Origin: Dyadobacter frigoris
GTDB lineage: Bacteria > Bacteroidota > Bacteroidia > Cytophagales > Spirosomataceae
Reading direction: 5' to 3'
Assembly: GCF_005280585.1 (NCBI RefSeq)
Contig: NZ_SZVO01000011.1
Coordinates: 391 to 64,390, forward strand
Length of the DNA stretch: 64,000 nt
In this document: positions 9,152-18,990 of the stretch, piece by piece
Layout of the letters: each line of letters opens with the position of its first letter
How positions within the stretch are numbered: position 1 is the stretch's first letter
Notes under the pieces: model-generated
What the model was told of the DNA's origin: nothing
Database searches by the model: none
What the model saw: the letters and a program-made list of their open reading frames with translations, nothing else
Program-made: the position numbers and the translations under genes

Positions 9152-10084
9152 ATGCATATTAAAATAGGAACACGCGGTAGTAAATTAGCTCTTTGGCAGG
9201 CATATTATGTTCAAAACCTGCTTCAAAAAGGTGGAGTGGCTACCGAAATTGTAATCATTGAAACAAAAGGTGATAAAATCCTGGATCGTTCTTTATCCAA
9301 AATCGGAAGTAAAGGCGTTTTCACCCAGGAACTGGAAGATCAGCTGAGAAGCGGTGATATTGATATTGCAGTTCACAGTGCAAAGGATTTGCAATCGCAT
9401 CTGGATGATGATTTCGAATTGATCGCCTTCACTGAAAGAGAACATGCGAACGATGTTTTGGTAAGTCATAATACTGATCTTTCTCTTGGCAGCGGAGAAT
9501 CTTTTGTTGTAGGAACTTCTTCCACCCGAAGAATTGCCATTTTGAAACATTATTATCCGCATATCAAAATCGTAGATATGCGTGGCAATTTGCAAACCCG
9601 TTTTCGTAAACTCGAAGAAGGACAATGTGATGCTTTGCTCTTAGCGTATGCAGGAGTTCATCGCATGGAGTATGACGAATCAATTGCTGAACATTTGTTA
9701 CTCGACGAATTCACACCTGCCGTCGGACAAGGAAGTGTGGCTATTGAAAATTCAGTTTCTCTGTCACAGGATAAAAAGGATACCCTGAAAAAATTGCTTA
9801 ATCACGAACAGACAGAAATCTGTTTAAGAACAGAAAGAGCATTTTTAAAACGTTTACAAGGTGGTTGCAGTATTCCCGTTTTCGCCTTGGCGATTTTAAA
9901 TCATGATGAAATTACAATTTCCGGCGGTATCATAAGTCTGGATGGCCAGGAATTAATTCGTCGTTCAGAAAGTGGGTCAACTGCATTTCCGGAGGAACTC
10001 GGCACCGCGCTGGCGGATGAATTACTGGAAGCAGGAGCTGACCGCATTTTAAAAGATATCAAAACCCAGAACGGTACTTTATAA
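9152..10084 (+). CDS. hemC: Porphobilinogen deaminase (hydroxymethylbilane synthase)
   Basis: 310 residues. Joins four porphobilinogens into hydroxymethylbilane in haem biosynthesis (cytoplasm). The N-terminus MHIKIGTRGSKLALWQA is diagnostic. The catalytic aspartate lies in the VHSAKDL region, and the arginines of the active site in GTSSTRR and DMRGNLQTR. The dipyrromethane cofactor attaches to C239 (LQGGCSIPV). The length is normal. It is followed by a strong bidirectional terminator. Another haem gene, hemH, lies at 62334, far away, so the pathway genes are scattered. Confidence 0.96.
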   Translation: MHIKIGTRGSKLALWQAYYVQNLLQKGGVATEIVIIETKGDKILDRSLSKIGSKGVFTQELEDQLRSGDIDIAVHSAKDLQSHLDDDFELIAFTEREHANDVLVSHNTDLSLGSGESFVVGTSSTRRIAILKHYYPHIKIVDMRGNLQTRFRKLEEGQCDALLLAYAGVHRMEYDESIAEHLLLDEFTPAVGQGSVAIENSVSLSQDKKDTLKKLLNHEQTEICLRTERAFLKRLQGGCSIPVFALAILNHDEITISGGIISLDGQELIRRSESGSTAFPEELGTALADELLEAGADRILKDIKTQNGTL

Positions 10085-10108
10085 TTTTTATCGTTTTTAA
10101 TAAAAAGC

Positions 10109-10147
10109 AAAAATCCCCGTCTGCGTATAGCAAACGGGGATTTTTTT
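10109..10147. terminator. Bidirectional terminator between hemC and the TonB-type receptor
   Basis: Stem AAAAATCCCCGT / ACGGGGATTTTT with a 13-nt loop, A-rich on the left and T-rich on the right. It serves the convergent genes on both sides. Confidence 0.9.
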
Positions 10148-10162
10148 CATGAAGAGCCGATT

Positions 10163-13144
10163 CTAGTTTTTAATCGGAGGAACAGTTTCTGCGGGTTTTT
10201 TTGTACTATCTGCCGGCGTTGCAGGAACAATAACTGCCGGTTTTTTCTGCGTACTATCTGTTGTTCCGGCTGGAATTACTATTTCCGGTTTCTTTTCAGA
10301 AGTACTGTCCGCTGGCGTTGCAGGACTGGTAATAACCGGTTTTACAATTGTGCTGTCCATTTTACCCATCGTGCCATCCGATTTTGGTAGTAAATCCATA
10401 CCTGCCGGTCTTGCTGAAGTGCTGTCAATTGCTCCTGAAGGCCTAATGCCCATTTTGCGTGAAGTACTATCCGCAGCTGTTTTAGTAGCCATACCAGCTT
10501 GTCCTTGTGGACGGTTAAAACCACCTTGCGTACGACCACCTGTTGCTCCCGGCGTGATAGTCGGCGTAGCTGCCGGAGCTGCTTGTTGAGTCTGGGCACC
10601 ACCACCATCATTTCCACCACCATCACTTTTCTGGTCATCGTTACTAACAGATTTCCTTTTGCGTGGTTTAGTTTCAACAAAAGTCATTTTACCAAAACGG
10701 TATGAGAAGTTAAGGCGGAAACCACGATTATATCGATACATGGTACTAACCTGATCAAATGTTGCGGACGACAGATCCGTTTTCATTTTAAGCGCACTGG
10801 TCAGGAAGTTCTCCATGGCCAAACCCAAGCTTCCTCTTTTATTTTTGAAATCTTTCTTGATACCAAGATCATACATTCTGAAACCACCGGCCGAACCTTG
10901 CAGCTGCACTTCTTTTCCTCTTGCAAATCCTCCACCCTGGATTCCCCAGCCACCTTTCAAAGTAACACCGGTACGAAAACGTCCACTTACAACTACGCCA
11001 CTGTTATGCGATTGAAGTGCGACAACAGGACTATTATTTTTCAGGTTTACATAATATGCGTCAAGACCTCCACCAACGGACCAGATTTTAAATAGTGTAA
11101 TGTTACCGAAGATATTTCCACCGTAGTTTTGCTTCGCTCCAATGTTTCCGTAAGTCGTTGTGATTACGCCGGTTTCGCTGGTTGTACGAATATTTTCAAT
11201 CGATCCGTTCGTGAAACGGGCGAAAGTAGAGACATTGAAATATAAACTATTTTTGAAGAAACTTGTTCCCAATTCGATCTGATCTGTCAATTCAGGTTTA
11301 AGATTTGGATTTCCTCTCGTAATATTCTGCGGGTTTACTGCATTGGTATTTGGATTCAGGAACTGAATTCCCGGACGCTGTAAACGACGGTTATAACCTA
11401 ATTTGATAGTTTGTCCTTTTCCAAAAGTTTTAGAAATATTCAAACTTGGCACCAAATTACCATAAGAAGGCAAGTTAAGATTTCCACCTTCTGCCTGTTT
11501 TGCATCGATGGTTGTATATTCATAACGTGCCCCCCCCTTAACTGTGAATTTACTTTTAGTGGTAAGGGTATAAGATGCATATCCGGCCCCTACATTCTGA
11601 TCGTAGTTAAGGCTACTAATTGAATCTTGTACGTTATTGGTAAAATAATTGTAATTACTGATCACCTGACGGAAAATTCCTTTTCCTCCAACTTCCAGCA
11701 ACTGATTATTTTTAATCGGGGTAGCATAATCGATCTGGATTGTGCTTTCCTGGTTTGAGCTCTTGTTGTTATTTCCTGACTGGCCTACAACCTCACCAAT
11801 TACATTGTTGTTATAAGAATAAAGATCCGCGTCGTAATCGTTCGTCCGGTTATTGCGGCTGAACTGACCAAGAATACTTAATTCCTGCTGTGGTTTGCTT
11901 AATGTTTTGATATAATCAACATTAATATCCCATGTTCCAGACAAATCTTTAACGTTAACATCACGGTAAGAAGATTTCGTAACACTACCCTGTGTATTAT
12001 TTGTCAAAATAGTTTGCGGCGTAAGTGCATTTCTTAAACCATAACGAATACCAGCTGAAATTGTCGTGTTCTTATCAATTTCATAATCCATTCCCAAGTT
12101 GTAAGAACCAAAAGCACCGTTATTTTTAGATTTTGTGATTTGTGAAACTGAGAAACCATCACCCGTTTGCAAGTTATCCGTTCTTCCCGGCTGGTGATAG
12201 TTGAATCGACCAAAACCTCCCAAGCTAAAACCAAGTTTTCCTGTGCGATAATTTCCTCTTAAACCTAAATTCGAACCACGGTTACCAACACCAGTATCCA
12301 GATTCAACGTTCCCCCCTGTATCGTACTCTTTTTTGTAATAATGTTAATGATACCGCCAGAACCTTCCGCATCATATTTTGCTGACGGCGAAGTAATTAC
12401 TTCCACCGACTTGATCATATCTGCAGGAATTTGTTTCAAAGCATCCGCAACACTGGTTGCAACCATCGTTGACGGCTTATTATTGATCAAAACGCGCACG
12501 TTTGAGTTTCCCCTAAGCGAAACGTTTCCATCCAAATCCACAGTCAGCATTGGCACTTTACGCATTACATCGCTTGCGTCACCACCTTTACTTGTAATAT
12601 CCTTTTCAGCATTGTAAACCAGACGGTCCACTTTTTCCTCGATCATTTGCGCCATACCTACAACCTGAACCTCATTCAGCTGAACGATGTCCGGTGAAAG
12701 TACGATCGAGCCAAGATCAAGCTCCGTTTTCTTGTCAATCTTCACACCTTTAATCGTTTTTGTTTTATACCCGATAAAAGAAATCAAAATCTTGAAATTT
12801 CCGGAAGCAACCTTGGTCATGCTGAAAACCCCTTTTTCATCAGTAGTAGTACCATCGACAGGCGTATTTGTTTTGTCGTCGATAAGCGCCAATGCTGCAA
12901 ATTCGACAGGACTTTTAGTAAGAGAATCCAGCAAAATCCCTTTTATTTTTCCATTTCCTTTTGGTGCATCATCAAGTGTTCCCGGAATAGCCGCTTTTTG
13001 TCTGTCGCCTCCGCGTTGAAAATCACCGCCACCTCCGCCTGGACGGCCTCCGCCACCTCCACCGCCACCGCCAAACTGTGCAAATGCAGAAGTTGTCAGT
13101 CCAAGGATCAGTGCTAGTAATGTAAATCGTTTCTTCATGTTCAT
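10163..13144 (-). CDS. TonB-dependent receptor family outer membrane protein with low-complexity ends
   Basis: About 993 residues from the ATG at 13144 (MNMKKRF); an ATG 6 nt further in is equally possible, and an upstream non-ATG extension to 13183 would spoil the signal peptide. Order: signal peptide ending AFAQ; a glycine-rich tract (runs of five and nine Gly); a carboxypeptidase-regulatory-like beta-sandwich (KGILLDSLTKSPVEFA..., TTDEKGVF); a plug with LNEVQVVG and SGGIINIITKK; an outer-membrane beta-barrel; then, after the barrel end (about FRLNFSYRFGKM), a roughly 165-residue hydrophilic tail rich in G, P, T and D-S-T repeats. The family transports or binds unknown ligands; this is the non-SusC type (no SusD partner). 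It is divergent from the LytS/LytTR pair at 13515, which may regulate it. Confidence 0.85.
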   Translation of the reverse strand: MNMKKRFTLLALILGLTTSAFAQFGGGGGGGGGRPGGGGGDFQRGGDRQKAAIPGTLDDAPKGNGKIKGILLDSLTKSPVEFAALALIDDKTNTPVDGTTTDEKGVFSMTKVASGNFKILISFIGYKTKTIKGVKIDKKTELDLGSIVLSPDIVQLNEVQVVGMAQMIEEKVDRLVYNAEKDITSKGGDASDVMRKVPMLTVDLDGNVSLRGNSNVRVLINNKPSTMVATSVADALKQIPADMIKSVEVITSPSAKYDAEGSGGIINIITKKSTIQGGTLNLDTGVGNRGSNLGLRGNYRTGKLGFSLGGFGRFNYHQPGRTDNLQTGDGFSVSQITKSKNNGAFGSYNLGMDYEIDKNTTISAGIRYGLRNALTPQTILTNNTQGSVTKSSYRDVNVKDLSGTWDINVDYIKTLSKPQQELSILGQFSRNNRTNDYDADLYSYNNNVIGEVVGQSGNNNKSSNQESTIQIDYATPIKNNQLLEVGGKGIFRQVISNYNYFTNNVQDSISSLNYDQNVGAGYASYTLTTKSKFTVKGGARYEYTTIDAKQAEGGNLNLPSYGNLVPSLNISKTFGKGQTIKLGYNRRLQRPGIQFLNPNTNAVNPQNITRGNPNLKPELTDQIELGTSFFKNSLYFNVSTFARFTNGSIENIRTTSETGVITTTYGNIGAKQNYGGNIFGNITLFKIWSVGGGLDAYYVNLKNNSPVVALQSHNSGVVVSGRFRTGVTLKGGWGIQGGGFARGKEVQLQGSAGGFRMYDLGIKKDFKNKRGSLGLAMENFLTSALKMKTDLSSATFDQVSTMYRYNRGFRLNFSYRFGKMTFVETKPRKRKSVSNDDQKSDGGGNDGGGAQTQQAAPAATPTITPGATGGRTQGGFNRPQGQAGMATKTAADSTSRKMGIRPSGAIDSTSARPAGMDLLPKSDGTMGKMDSTIVKPVITSPATPADSTSEKKPEIVIPAGTTDSTQKKPAVIVPATPADSTKKPAETVPPIKN

Positions 13145-13514
13145 GGTTATTGGGGCAATATATCGTGTATAAATCAAGTTCAAAATAAGTAGCTATTAAA
13201 CTGTAAAAAAAAGGCAATAGATGGAAAGGTAGGTAACACCGATCAAAAGGCATTTCTGGCCGATGAGAGGGAATCGAATACCACTGACTTATAGGGAATA
13301 TTACACAAACCCCTGTTTTTCATATATATTAAATAACTATTCCAGTATTTCATTTCCCCATTTAATGATTTTACGGAATACACTCGTAGACGCTCTTAGC
13401 CTAACCGTCGATTTATAACTTACTTTGATCGATTGGACTAGGCACTTTGATATTTTCACAGTAAGATTGTATCGTGATCGAATGGTTTAATCAGCGTTGA
13501 ATAAAAATACATGC
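13145..13514. other. Divergent intergenic region
   Basis: These 370 bp between the receptor and the sensor kinase hold no gene. The region should carry both promoters. A TTTG at 13447-13450 and a TAAGATTG about 12 nt after it are only a poor promoter match. No clear operator is seen. Confidence 0.35.
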
Positions 13515-14585
13515 ATGGATACTCCCACAGTTAAAAAATATCCTCCGTTTTTTTTACACCTTTTGGGTTGGAGCTTTCTGGCCTTGTTTCTCATGTGGCA
13601 GCCGCTAAGCTGGCAAATTCAGTTTCCTAGTTCATTCTGGATCAAACAGGCGGTTTTATTTTCGCTACTGATTACTATATTTTATCTGAATGTATATTTC
13701 TGGTTTCCCCGATTTCTGGCTAAAAACCGTTATTGGCGCTTTATATTATTCAATATTGTATCTGTGCTTTTGCTGGCTGTGATGATGGAGCAGGTGAAAA
13801 TTTATATTAATCATTCCGAACAAATGGACCGCGCCTTCAAATTGGCACGGGAAGCGAACGGGGATAAAAAATCACACGACAGGCTTGACTATTTTTCAAT
13901 GCTTACGGCACTGATCATCATTGGTATCAGCACCAGTGTGGCTGCTGTGCAAAATGCGGAGCGCGATAAACAATACAGACAAAATCTTGAACAGGAAAAA
14001 ATAAATTCAGAATTATCGTTTCTGAAAGCGCAGATCAATCCGCATTTTTTCTTTAATACATTAAACAATATATACGCACTAACAGTTATTGATGTAGAGG
14101 CAGCCCGGGAAGCGCTGCACAAACTTTCCCGGATGATGCGTTATGTACTTTATGAAACCCAGCATGGTACGGTTTTACTTAGTCAGGAAATCGCTTTTGC
14201 CCAGGATTATATTCAACTGATGCAGCTCAGACTTACAGATAAAGTTAGTGTAAATTTAGAACCTCCTGTCCCTTTACATGATGTTTCAATAGCGCCAATG
14301 CTGTTTTTGCCTTTTATTGAAAATGCCTTTAAACATGGTGTGAGTGCGGTTCAGCCAAGTAATATTGATATTAAAATATGGCAGGAAGGCCAAAAAGTTT
14401 ATATCGATGTTCGGAATACTTTATTTACTGAAAAAAGAACATTGCTGGATGACAGTAACGGAATCGGGCTTACCAACACGCAGAGGAGACTGGATTTACT
14501 TTATCCTGGAAAATACCAGCTGGACGTAAGCGAAAATACCAACGAAAAAGAATTTGAAGTACATCTGGAACTGCAAACTGCATGA
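13515..14585 (+). CDS. LytS-type sensor histidine kinase
   Basis: 356 residues from ATG 13515; an in-frame TTG at 13497 is upstream. Four predicted transmembrane helices (about 11-28, 42-64, 75-92 and 127-146) with no extracellular sensor domain. A short coiled linker precedes the His_kinase domain, with phospho-acceptor H177 in QINPHFFFNTLNN. The HATPase part has FIENAFKHG (N-box) and SNGIGLTNTQRRL (G-box). It senses an unknown signal, probably in the membrane, and phosphorylates the LytTR regulator whose start overlaps its stop by 4 nt (ATGA). Divergent to a TonB-type receptor. Confidence 0.92.
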   Translation: MDTPTVKKYPPFFLHLLGWSFLALFLMWQPLSWQIQFPSSFWIKQAVLFSLLITIFYLNVYFWFPRFLAKNRYWRFILFNIVSVLLLAVMMEQVKIYINHSEQMDRAFKLAREANGDKKSHDRLDYFSMLTALIIIGISTSVAAVQNAERDKQYRQNLEQEKINSELSFLKAQINPHFFFNTLNNIYALTVIDVEAAREALHKLSRMMRYVLYETQHGTVLLSQEIAFAQDYIQLMQLRLTDKVSVNLEPPVPLHDVSIAPMLFLPFIENAFKHGVSAVQPSNIDIKIWQEGQKVYIDVRNTLFTEKRTLLDDSNGIGLTNTQRRLDLLYPGKYQLDVSENTNEKEFEVHLELQTA

Positions 14586-15316
14586 GCGTATTACAATGCA
14601 TCGCCGTAGATGATGAGCCTCTCGCGCTGGGTTTGGTTTGTGCTTTTATCAACAAAACACCATTTCTGAATCTGGCCGCCAAATATTCAAGTGCTGTGGA
14701 AGCGCTGGAAGCTATTCATGACCTATCGGTTGACCTGATATTTCTGGATATACAAATGCCGGATCTGACAGGAATTGAACTGGCGAGGATTATTGAAAAA
14801 TCAGGAAATCAGGGACCGAGAATTATCTTTACTACTGCATTTAACCAATTTGCATTAGACGGTTTTCGCGTGGATGCGCTCGATTATTTGTTGAAGCCTT
14901 TCAATTATGAGGAATTTCTGAAAGCCGCTACGAAAGGAAAGGCTTATGTTGACCTTGTTCAACGGGCTGCCAATGGCTCAGCACCAGAAATGAGGGAAGA
15001 TTATTTGTTTTTGAAAGTAGAATATCAGCTTGTCCGTATCGCTTACGACGATATTTTGTATGTTGAAGGTCTAAAAGATTATGTCAAGGTTATCTTAAAA
15101 TCAGATACGAAACCAATTCTTTCGCTTACCAGCCTTAAAGCTTTGGAAGAAAAATTACCTCCAGCAAAATTCATGAGGGTACACCGGTCGTTTATCGTCA
15201 ATCTTGATAAAATTGGGGCTGTTACCCGGAATACGATCCAAATTGGAACAGTAACCATTCCGGTGAGCGATCAGTATAAGGAGAATTTTAGTCAGTTTTT
15301 GAGTAAGTGGATGTGA
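14582..15316 (+). CDS. LytTR-family response regulator
   Basis: 244 residues. The receiver domain (about 1-120) has the acidic pair D10/D11, phospho-acceptor D56 in FLDIQMP, and the conserved Lys in LLKPF. The C-terminal LytTR DNA-binding domain (about 140-244) has the typical start DYLFLKVEYQLVRI, followed by ILYVEGLKDYVKV and MRVHRSFIVNLDKI. Coupled to the kinase by a 4-nt overlap. Such regulators bind pairs of short direct repeats; I could not identify the site in the 13145-13514 gap. Confidence 0.94.
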   Translation: MSVLQCIAVDDEPLALGLVCAFINKTPFLNLAAKYSSAVEALEAIHDLSVDLIFLDIQMPDLTGIELARIIEKSGNQGPRIIFTTAFNQFALDGFRVDALDYLLKPFNYEEFLKAATKGKAYVDLVQRAANGSAPEMREDYLFLKVEYQLVRIAYDDILYVEGLKDYVKVILKSDTKPILSLTSLKALEEKLPPAKFMRVHRSFIVNLDKIGAVTRNTIQIGTVTIPVSDQYKENFSQFLSKWM

Positions 15317-15324
15317 GGATTAAA

Positions 15325-15749
15325 TTACTTCTTCTTAATACTCGCCAAAAATTCATCCGGAGTCATTATTGGTAATTCAGATTCTTTAAAGTCTTTTGTG
15401 TTTCTTGTGATAATAATCTGACAATTAGCTTTCAAGGCACTTGAATATTGAATTGCATCTTCAAAGTCAGAAAAATTCGAATTTAATCCTTTTTCAATTA
15501 TTTCATCGTCAAGCACTGCCACTTCTGAAATAATCTTAAATTTCCGAAGCTTATCAAGAACAATATCAACACTATCGATCTTAGTCAATAAGTAATTTAT
15601 TGTCGTATAAGACAAAGCAGAAACAACCATTATTATTTCCCCCCTTATCTGCAAGCGAAGTAATTTTCGCAATCGAATTGTAAAATGGGAGCCTTTCAGA
15701 CAGCAAATCCATCATTACATTTGTATCAAAGGAATAATTTAGCTTTCAC
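15325..15749 (-). pseudogene. PIN-domain toxin split by two +1 frameshifts
   Basis: Read from GTG 15749 (overlapping the antitoxin stop as GTGA), the frame gives VKAKLFL and then shifts. Removing one T from the TTT at 15728-15730 (minus strand) restores LDTNVMMDLLSERLPFYNS. Removing one G from the six-G run at 15639-15644 then joins ADKGEIIMVVSALSYTT to the long remaining frame (from 15638 down to 15325), which has TKIDSVDIV, DFEDAIQYSSA and IITRNTKDF. The restored product is 140 residues, normal for a PIN ribonuclease toxin, with the D-T-N, E and D-A motifs. As sequenced it cannot make a full toxin. Both changes are in homopolymers, so read errors are a live alternative. Confidence 0.75.
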
Positions 15750-16003
15750 TTATATTTTTCTTCCAAATGAGACCGATACTCCTTTTTATCATCAAAATCA
15801 GGTGGCAATTTTGATCCTGATGACATACTTTTTACAAAGGGGGTTATTTCAATTTCTTCAATATTGTCTGTATCGCCTATTCCCGTTAAGGATTGTAAAT
15901 AGGATTCTATAATTGCAGATAAACTTCGTTTATGAGAACTAGCGTATTCCTTTGCCTTCTCAATAACATTTTTATCCAGCTTTAAGATTAATTTCGTATC
16001 CAT
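15746..16003 (-). CDS. Antitoxin of the PIN toxin locus (DUF6364-like)
   Basis: 85 residues. Starts MDTKLILKLDKNVIEKAKEYA, a ribbon-helix-helix-like N-terminus (DUF6364 family), with a hydrophilic C-terminal tail (PDFDDKKEYRSHLEEKYK) of the kind that wraps around a PIN toxin. It should bind DNA at its own promoter and neutralise the toxin. The stop codon overlaps the toxin's GTG start by 3 nt. It is fully open although its toxin is frameshifted. Confidence 0.8.
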   Translation of the reverse strand: MDTKLILKLDKNVIEKAKEYASSHKRSLSAIIESYLQSLTGIGDTDNIEEIEITPFVKSMSSGSKLPPDFDDKKEYRSHLEEKYK

Positions 16004-16134
16004 ATTATTATAAAGTTATACCTGCAATATAACAAATTAGCAAATAAAAAGCAGCCAGAACTGAGCACAACTACCCAAAACCCGACTGCTTAATCAATAG
16101 CTAAGTCCTAACCGCTAATAACTTACGCCTAAAC

Positions 16135-18990
16135 CTATCCCTTCAATTCCTCTTTCAGGAAAAATCCGGTATAACTACCTTTTACTTTCGAAACTTTTTC
16201 AGGTGTTCCCTCGGCAATAATTTTTCCTCCAAGCGCACCACCTTCCGGCCCAAGATCAATTACATAATCAGAAACTTTGACAACGTCCAGATTATGTTCA
16301 ATGATCAAAACCGTATTTCCTTTTTCAACCAGTTTGTCAAGAACGACCAGAAGATGTTTTATATCCTGGAAATGCAGACCGGTTGTAGGCTCATCCAGAA
16401 TGTAAAGTGTTTTTCCTGTATCACGTTTTGATAATTCTTCAGACAATTTCACACGTTGCGCTTCACCACCGGAAAGCGTTGTAGCATGTTGTCCAAGTGT
16501 AATATAGCCCAAACCTACGTCAAAAAGTGTTTGTACTTTTCTCAAAATCCGGGGCTGGTTTTCAAAGAAATCCAGAGCGGTTTCAACCGTCATATCCAGA
16601 ATATCTGCTACCGATTTTCCTTTAAATCGAACTTCCAGCGTTTCACGGTTAAAGCGTTTTCCTTTGCAGGTTTCACAATTCACATGCACATCCGGCAGAA
16701 AATCCATTTCAATCCGCTTCATTCCTGCGCCTTCACAATCCTCACATCTTCCTCCTTTTACATTGAAAGAAAAACGTCCGGGTTTGTAACCACGGATTTT
16801 CGCTTCCGGTAATTCTGCGAAAAGCGTCCGGATATCGGTAAAAAGATTGGTATAAGTAGCCGGATTAGAACGTGGCGTCCGCCCGATCGGTGACTGGTCA
16901 ACTTCAATAACTTTATCAATATGTTCCAAACCTTCAATGGATTTATAAGCAAGCGGTTCTCTTCTTGACTTATAAAAATGATGGTTTAATAATGGAAAAA
17001 GTGTTTCATGAATCAAGGATGATTTCCCGCTTCCACTTACACCGGTAACCGAAATCATCGTGCCCAATGGAAATGCCATGGTCACATTTTTCAGGTTATG
17101 GCCCGTACATCCTCTTAATGAAAGATAATTTCCATTGCCTTTTCTACGAACTTTCGGGATTTCAATTTTTTGTCTTCCACTTAAATAATCAGCCGTTGAA
17201 GATCCGTTTTTCAGAAATTCTTCAGGCGTTCCGGCGCCTACAACATTTCCACCGTGGCGGCCAGCGCCAGGGCCAATATCCACGATGTAATCCGAAGCGA
17301 GCATCATATCCTTATCATGTTCTACTACCAAAACGGTATTTCCAAGATCACGGAGACTTTTCAAAGAATTGATTAGCCTGACATTATCCCTCTGATGAAG
17401 TCCGATACTCGGCTCATCCATGATATATAAAACACCGGTAAGCTGCGTTCCGATCTGCGTTGCCAATCTTATTCGTTGTGCTTCACCACCAGAAAGCGTA
17501 CGAAGCGCACGGTTCAAAGTCAGATAATCAAGCCCTACATCCAATAAGAAACCAACCCTTTTCCTGATCTCTTTCAAAACCTCGTGACCAATAATTCTTT
17601 GCCTTTCTTCCAGGCGATCTTCTAATCCTTCCAGCCAATTCGACAAATCACGCACATCACGGTTTGACAGATCTGCTATATCTTTTCCGTCCACTTTGAA
17701 ATGCAAAGATTCTTTTCTCAAACGCTTGCCATTACATTCCGGGCACGTATTGATTGTCATGAAATCTTTAAGCCAATCCTGGATTTTGTCATTCCCGGTT
17801 TCCTGCTGACGTTTCAGGAAATTAATAATTCCGTCGAATTTGGTATCCCATTCCGTTCCCGGATATTTTTTCGAGGGAACCGCCACCGGTTCTTCGCTTC
17901 CATAAAACACAACTTTTATCGCTTCTTCCGGGAATTTTTCAAGTGGCGTTGTAAGATTTACTTTAAAAGGTTTCAGCAAAACTTCCAACTGTTTGAAAAT
18001 CCAGGCTTCCCGATATTCTCCCATCGGTGCAATTCCACCTTTACTGATGGACAATTTGCGATCCGGCATGATGGAATCTTCTGTGATTTCTTCCACCAAA
18101 CCCAATCCCTGACATGTCGGGCACCAACCATAAGGCGAGTTGAACGAAAAATTATTTGGAGAAGGATCGTCATAACTGATCCCCGATTCCGGATCCATCA
18201 GGTTTTGTGAGAAATAATACGTCTCTCCTTTTTCATCCAAAACCATTAACGCACCTTTTCCCTGTTTGATAGCCGTAGCAACAGACTGGCTCAAACGAAA
18301 ACGAGATTGGGGATCTTCTGATTCTGATTTTGGCACGACCCTGTCCACAACAATCTCAATATCGTGAACCTTGTAACGATCTAGCTGCATTTTCGGAACA
18401 ATATCCTGAACTTCTCCATCCACACGCACTTTGGTATAGCCAAGCCGCGCAATCTGAACAAAAAGCTCACGGTAATGTCCTTTTCTCCCTTTGACTGCCG
18501 GGGCCAAAAGAATCGTTTTTTGTCCTAAAAACTGAGTCATCAGCTGGTTCACAATCTGATCCTGTGATTGTTTCACCATTCTCCTGCCCGTTACATAAGA
18601 ATACGCTTCTCCCGCTCTTGCATATAATAACCTCAGGAAGTCATAAATTTCTGTAACTGTTCCAACTGTTGAACGTGGATTCCGCGAAGTTGTCTTTTGT
18701 TCAATACTGATAACCGGCGACAATCCACTGATTTTATCTACATCCGGCCGCTCCATTTCTCCGATAAAACCACGGGCGTAAGCTGAAAAACTTTCCATGT
18801 AACGCCTTTGCCCCTCAGCATATATAGTATCAAAAGCCAGGGAGGATTTACCGCTGCCGCTGATACCTGTTACCACCACCAGTTTGTTCCGTGGAATGCT
18901 GACATCGATATTTTTCAAATTATGCTCACGGGCGCCCTGTACTTCTATCAGGTCCTGCTCTGCGAGTTCAATTCCGTTCAATTGTTTCAA
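16135..18990 (-). CDS. uvrA: Excinuclease ABC subunit A
   Basis: 951 residues. Damage-recognition ATPase of nucleotide excision repair. Two ABC units: Walker A GISGSGKSS and GVSGSGKSS; signatures TLSGGEAQRIRL and TLSGGEAQRVKL; Walker B YIMDEPS and YILDEPT. Zinc modules appear as CPTCQGLG...CPEC and CEDCEGAG...CETCKGKR. The UvrB-interaction region follows the first Walker A. The start is a TTG at 18990 because an in-frame stop lies just upstream and no ATG precedes the conserved IEVQGAREHNLKNI. A -7 promoter element lies about 50 nt upstream. Confidence 0.97.
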   Translation of the reverse strand: MKQLNGIELAEQDLIEVQGAREHNLKNIDVSIPRNKLVVVTGISGSGKSSLAFDTIYAEGQRRYMESFSAYARGFIGEMERPDVDKISGLSPVISIEQKTTSRNPRSTVGTVTEIYDFLRLLYARAGEAYSYVTGRRMVKQSQDQIVNQLMTQFLGQKTILLAPAVKGRKGHYRELFVQIARLGYTKVRVDGEVQDIVPKMQLDRYKVHDIEIVVDRVVPKSESEDPQSRFRLSQSVATAIKQGKGALMVLDEKGETYYFSQNLMDPESGISYDDPSPNNFSFNSPYGWCPTCQGLGLVEEITEDSIMPDRKLSISKGGIAPMGEYREAWIFKQLEVLLKPFKVNLTTPLEKFPEEAIKVVFYGSEEPVAVPSKKYPGTEWDTKFDGIINFLKRQQETGNDKIQDWLKDFMTINTCPECNGKRLRKESLHFKVDGKDIADLSNRDVRDLSNWLEGLEDRLEERQRIIGHEVLKEIRKRVGFLLDVGLDYLTLNRALRTLSGGEAQRIRLATQIGTQLTGVLYIMDEPSIGLHQRDNVRLINSLKSLRDLGNTVLVVEHDKDMMLASDYIVDIGPGAGRHGGNVVGAGTPEEFLKNGSSTADYLSGRQKIEIPKVRRKGNGNYLSLRGCTGHNLKNVTMAFPLGTMISVTGVSGSGKSSLIHETLFPLLNHHFYKSRREPLAYKSIEGLEHIDKVIEVDQSPIGRTPRSNPATYTNLFTDIRTLFAELPEAKIRGYKPGRFSFNVKGGRCEDCEGAGMKRIEMDFLPDVHVNCETCKGKRFNRETLEVRFKGKSVADILDMTVETALDFFENQPRILRKVQTLFDVGLGYITLGQHATTLSGGEAQRVKLSEELSKRDTGKTLYILDEPTTGLHFQDIKHLLVVLDKLVEKGNTVLIIEHNLDVVKVSDYVIDLGPEGGALGGKIIAEGTPEKVSKVKGSYTGFFLKEELKG

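Noticed and set aside
10342..10680. Minus-strand frame in the tail region of the TonB-type receptor
   Set aside because: Alternate-frame reading of the repeat-rich tail; composition reflects the repeats only.
13023..13080. Glycine-codon tract as a possible CRISPR or tandem repeat array
   Set aside because: It is a coding low-complexity tract in frame with the receptor, with no spacers.
16020..16134. Weak hairpin between uvrA and the antitoxin gene
   Set aside because: Only about 6 paired bases around a long loop; not convincing as a terminator.
17701..18210. 169-codon plus-strand frame opposite uvrA
   Set aside because: Fully antisense to conserved uvrA sequence, no recognisable domain.
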